Below the pieces are notes generated by a model, which ran no database searches, was not told the DNA's origin, and was given only the letters and a program-made list of their open reading frames with translations. A stretch of DNA of 21,512 nucleotides, taken from positions 1 to 21,512 of the forward strand of contig LXFE01003415.1 of the NCBI GenBank assembly GCA_001929475.1. Reading direction: 5' to 3'. A program made the position numbers and the translations under genes. The DNA comes from Neolecta irregularis DAH-3. Taxonomy: Eukaryota; Ascomycota; Neolectomycetes; Neolectales; Neolectaceae. Every line of letters begins with the position of its first letter. Position 1 is the first letter of the stretch. Positions 18,162 to 21,512 of this stretch are shown here, in pieces.

Positions 18162-18942
18162 ATGCTCTTCAATATGATTTTTCTCGCCCTGGTGGCATCT
18201 TTCTCAATGGCTAGTAAGCATACAAGGCCGGGTCCCAAGTTGATCATGCAGTTCCTGTATCTCCAGTAAAACCTACCTCTGTTTCATCTGCACTTTCTCC
18301 TTCCGTGACTTTGACTTCTCAAGGGGGACTTCCTGCAGACATCAACAACCCTACTGACGGAACAGGTATGTAATTTCTCTTTTGGGGATTCTGAAAATAG
18401 ATACCGTAAAACCGCACTGCCCCAGAAAAGTTGGGGGGTTGTTATTCGGGATTGGTCAAGATCAAGGTCAATACTTGTCCTTGAGAGACGATAAATTTCC
18501 CAAATGTGTCGCCTTGGGGTCCGCAAAGGAGGGTTGCATTGACAGTCTTGATAAGGAAACTGGAACCGCGAAAGTCACTATTAAAGGCGAGAACCAAGTT
18601 CAACGGCGTGACATTCAAAAGGCTGAACAAGTCTCGAAGGCGTGTGATATTGTTCTTGTTGCTGGTGAGTATGTTTCCTGTGGGGATATGTTTCTTTTCG
18701 CGGTACCCACCCAAGTGGAAAAAGGAGCGGTTCCTCTTGGCGTTTCGGAAGTTGGCAAGAATGGTCCTAAGGAAACCGAGTTTTCTCCCGGGGAAGGAAG
18801 TCAATTTACTAGCGACGAATTGGGTGATAAGGAGGTCCCTGCGGATACCAAAGAGCCGGCTGCAATTCCCGTTGAATCGAAAGAAACCAAGTTAGAGCCT
18901 GAAGCAAAAGGGCAGGCAGGCTTGGATCCCCTCGACGGATAG
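18162..18942 (+). CDS. Unrecognised secreted protein, 235 aa, with five conserved-looking cysteines
   Basis: Three exons: 18162-18213, 18252-18365 and 18401-18942, with GT-AG introns of 38 and 35 nt. MLFNMIFLALVASFSMA is a signal peptide. A Ser/Thr/Pro linker follows, then a compact region with Cys in HCPRK, KCVAL, GCIDS, ACDIV and SCGDM, and a long acidic Glu/Lys/Pro-rich tail ending GLDPLDG. A strong donor-like GTGAGT inside exon 3 (18666) could define a further 51-nt intron, which would be in frame, so the form without that segment is also possible. No transmembrane helix after the signal. I do not recognise the family; an effector or wall-associated role would be a guess. Confidence 0.7.
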
Positions 18943-19075
18943 AAAGTATCCGTAGCAAGGGAAGGAGGTCATTAGTGTTTAGGAGTATACATTGAGTTTG
19001 CAGGTCATAAAATTGAAAACGGTGGTTGATTGAATACACCAAATTTTTCCTCAATTACGTGCCAACATTGATAGA

Positions 19076-19370
19076 ATGCTCAATTTGTCATCCCAATCCC
19101 GAGTATGCTTTATACTACTGAATATGGAGTGACCGCTGCTTTAGGCCCGTATTACTCGTTTGATCGACGTGGCTCGATTTGCAGTTCATTATGGATATAT
19201 ACCAGCTATCATCCTAATTGGTAATAATACTCATCGTATCAGAAACGTCGACTGATTAAATACAGGGACTCTTCGAGCTGAATCCAGACCGAATTTATTC
19301 AAGTAACTCGCTCAGGTGGAGAAAATATTTCGTTGACATGAATAGACTTCTTAATCCGATTGCCCAATAA
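19076..19370 (+). CDS. TOM7: Mitochondrial import receptor subunit Tom7
   Basis: Small tail-anchored subunit of the TOM complex that tunes assembly of the Tom40 channel. Four exons: 19076-19102, 19145-19220, 19266-19302 and 19346-19370; 54 aa. It reads MLNLSSQSRARITRLIDVAR, then FAVHYGYIPAIILIG (the single membrane helix with the family's H-Y-G-x-I/V-P motif) and SRPNLFKLLNPIAQ at the end. All three introns (42, 45, 43 nt) are GT-AG. None of the exons is long enough to be noticed as an ORF; the gene is visible only after splicing. Confidence 0.9.
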
Positions 19371-19512
19371 GTGGACCATTGTTTTTGAGATATTAGATTA
19401 GGAAGGAGAGGTCCCTGTATTTTCTTTTTTTAATAATCTTCTGGGAGATGAGTATAAGCATTCTTTTGAAGATGTCGGCTTTTTGATTCTCAACCATCTC
19501 AGTACCTACCTT

Positions 19513-19922
19513 ATGGATCCCAACGATGATCTTGCCCATGCAGAATTAATATCCTCGATAAATAGCATTCTGTCCAAGCTGCTTGAATTACGTCCACAAA
19601 TCTTGGAAACCTTGCAAGCCTTGTAAGTTTGAAAGACACCGGGATTACCTAATCCACTTTCAGAGAATCGTCTCAACTCCCCCCCGAATCAGCTATTCAA
19701 CAACGAACAGACTTCATCGAGGCAAGCATCAGAGCAATTTTAGAAGAAGCGATAGCCACGGGAGTTGCGGCACTGCCTCTTGATGTCGATTTGAACGCGT
19801 TGGGGATGGACGGATTAATTCAAAGTCAAATTGATGGAGCAGTAGAAGCCCACAGACAAGAAGAAAGTATACGGAAGAAGGCACTAGATGCAAAGAGACT
19901 CATTTTAAATATATCAAGGTAA
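19513..19922 (+). CDS. Unrecognised helical 122-aa protein
   Basis: Two exons, 19513-19622 and 19664-19922, with a 41-nt GT-AG intron (donor GTAAGT). The product starts MDPNDDLAHAELISSINSIL and continues with long amphipathic helices (LSKLLELRPQILETLQAL; RTDFIEASIRAILEEAIA), a short loop ALPLDVDLNALGMDG and a charged C-terminal helix. It looks like a small subunit of a helical-bundle complex, but I cannot name one. The frame is closed upstream by a TAG, so the ATG at 19513 is the first available start. It lies 142 bp after TOM7 on the same strand. Confidence 0.7.
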
Positions 19923-20015
19923 AAAGGTTCATGTTACGACTTGTGATGAAGCAAGGATAAACAGACATGACAAACTATCATACAATCTTATTATGTGTTT
20001 TTTTGACCTTTTGCA

Positions 20016-20980
20016 TTACCCAACCAACTGAAAATTACCACTCAATATCATTTTTTTCAGCTCCGAGATCTGTGCTTGCTGAGCAGCTCCCAAGCTCGCA
20101 ATTTGCTCCTCTTTTAATCCCATGATTTGCGTGACTACTTCCTGACCCAAGTTAATTTTTCACAAATGAATAAGAAATACCCTCGACAGCTGTGGCAAAG
20201 CTGCAGGTTGAGCTTGTTGTTGCTGCTGAACTGGTTGCTGGGGAGGTTGTTGAGATGTTTGACCGACACTCTTTACAACAGACTGTAACACATTGGGATG
20301 AACGAGATTCATCATTAATAAGGCTTGGAACACGGCATAAGCAAGCTGCGGATTCGTGCATAAAAATTGGGAAGCTTGATCTGGGGACACCATAGCAATC
20401 TGTTTTAGCTGGGCAATAATTTCAATGAGTTGGGGAGGAGAAAATGAAGAAAGAGTCCGCTTAATTGCATCCATTGCAGTTTCCCCGGGATTAGGAGCGG
20501 TTCCGGGTGGCTGTTGTAACTGTGGTTGTTTCTGCTGAGGGGCTTCACGGGCTGACTTTGCAGTTTCATTATCAGCATAATCAACTCGTAGCTGTCGGCC
20601 ATTTATATCATAGTTGTTGAGATTTCGAACGGCAGATGCGGCGGTTTCAGGATCTGGGTCATGTTAGGTGGGATCTGTTAGAAGCATACCGTGATATTCG
20701 CAGAACCCGTAGCCTTTGCCTTTTCCAGTATCTCGGTCAAATAAAAGCCTAAAGATGTTAGCATTTGTCTTTTAACATGCTCTGAACCGAAAATTAGCTA
20801 CGGGGCCAACCTCTGCGATTTAATAAACACTGCACTCGTTTCAAGGATACCATACCGTTAAAAATATCAGTCAATTGTTGCTCAGTTAAATCATAGGGAA
20901 TGTTGCCAACTAAAAATCCATATTAGATTCCAGACATAGAGGGAGATTTCTGTACCGAAAACTACTTTTAGCCGTGACAT
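20016..20980 (-). CDS. Cleavage stimulation factor subunit CstF-64 / Rna15
   Basis: RNA-binding subunit of the 3'-end processing machinery that recognises U/GU-rich elements downstream of poly(A) sites. Six exons: 20956-20980, 20856-20909, 20788-20812, 20690-20748, 20181-20653 and 20016-20141; 253 aa. The RRM spans about residues 6-84 with RNP2 VFVGNIP and RNP1 GKGYGFCEY. Then comes a Gln/Pro linker, the hinge domain (IKRTLSSFSPPQLIEIIAQL to NLVHPNVLQSVV) that binds CstF-77/Rna14, and a C-terminal helix (VVTQIMGLKEEQIASLGAAQ) typical of the family. Four of the five introns interrupt the RRM. All are GT-AG (36-46 nt), and one has a perfect TGCTAAC branch site. Confidence 0.92.
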
Positions 20981-21233
20981 GGAGTTTTTGGATGTGGATT
21001 TCTACCTCCATTAATCTCAAATGCCATTTCCTATCGAGCTTTTCACAGGAGAAATAAACGCAATACATATACATACAAAATGATTTCAAATGGGTTTAAA
21101 GAAACAATACTATGACATTTTAATGTTAAAAATGATGCAGATGCAGCCAAGATCCTGAAGAACCCTGTATACCTCTGCTTTGGATTTTATATCAGGAAAT
21201 CGATTAATTATATAAATCCTATAATTCTTGGCC

Positions 21234-21241
21234 TATAAAAA
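21234..21241 (+). promoter_or_regulatory. TATA box of the right-edge gene
   Basis: TATAAAAA lies about 120 bp before the ATG at 21362, in the 381-bp gap between CstF-64 and the divergent right-edge gene. The rest of the gap is AT-rich with no other clear element. Confidence 0.5.
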
Positions 21242-21361
21242 CACGAAATTCTCGCTATTGGACTAGCGGAATTATTTTGTCGTGAGTCTCAACGTCATGG
21301 CTAAACGACACTGTCTTCGAGAACGATTTTCCCTGGTATCCAGGCAATAAAATGATACAAG

Positions 21362-21512
21362 ATGAGCGATGATGAGAAGAATAAAATATTTGAGAATGAG
21401 GTAGACGACGATGCTAGTCAATTCGAATCTCCAACCAAGAAACCATTGTCTTCGTTCGCTAATATGCTTGACTTGGATGCCTTCAAATATACCTCAAATA
21501 GTCATAGATCAA
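21362..21512 (+). CDS. N-terminal part of an unidentified gene, cut by the window end
   Basis: Open from ATG 21362 to the window edge (50 codons). It starts MSDDEKNKIFENEVDDDASQ and continues with an acidic, Ser-rich segment including SPTKKPLSSFANMLDLD. Such a start is typical of intracellular, probably nuclear, proteins with a disordered N-terminus. The visible part is too short and too low in conservation to name a family. Confidence 0.6.
   Translation, partial: MSDDEKNKIFENEVDDDASQFESPTKKPLSSFANMLDLDAFKYTSNSHRS

Overview
The window reads as nuclear DNA of a fungus. It is gene dense, genes lie on both strands, and almost every gene is cut by tiny spliceosomal introns, mostly 29-53 nt. I rebuilt exon structures by eye, using the conserved protein families to fix reading frames, so exon limits in recognised families are much firmer than those in unrecognised genes. 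The fungal assignment rests on the gene set (a fungal-type 6-phosphofructo-2-kinase with a degenerate phosphatase active site, a STRIPAK scaffold of the Far11 type, Tom7, Caf40/Rcd1), on intron style and on gene spacing. I cannot name the phylum with confidence.

Layout, left to right. A scrap of retroelement integrase and short repeats lie at 1-336. TOM40 (minus) and a PFK-2/FBPase-2 homologue (plus) diverge from a 69-bp gap. A minus-strand block follows: an MMTAG2-like Arg/Asp-rich protein and mannosyl-oligosaccharide glucosidase I. Glucosidase I diverges from dolichyldiphosphatase, so two N-glycosylation genes share about 196 bp. Then come a 90-aa membrane-like protein (minus, tentative), ribosomal protein uL23, a 41-aa Cys4 protein (minus), a tentative 109-aa gene (minus), a Ser/Thr-rich surface protein with one C-terminal membrane segment (plus, apparently frame-broken), an unrecognised 123-aa gene (minus) and a second 48-aa Cys4 protein (minus) with the same cysteine spacing as the first. 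After about 0.9 kb without a convincing gene come the STRIPAK subunit STRIP/Far11 (minus, 12 exons) and the CCR4-NOT subunit CNOT9/Caf40 (plus), diverging from a 78-bp gap that holds a perfect TCACGTGA box. The right part has a secreted Cys-containing protein, TOM7, an unrecognised 122-aa protein, CstF-64/Rna15 (minus) and the start of a gene that runs off the window.

The most interesting signal is in the splice sites. Of about 55 introns I could place with fair confidence, five begin with GC instead of GT, and homology or reading frame excludes a GT alternative in nearly all of them. One more, just before the last five codons of uL23, appears to be GA-AG. A second layer of oddity, one surplus base in homopolymers inside otherwise good genes (glucosidase I, surface protein), looks more like sequencing error or gene decay than biology and is reported separately. 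I saw no CRISPR array, rRNA, tRNA, complete transposon or dedicated new multi-gene system.
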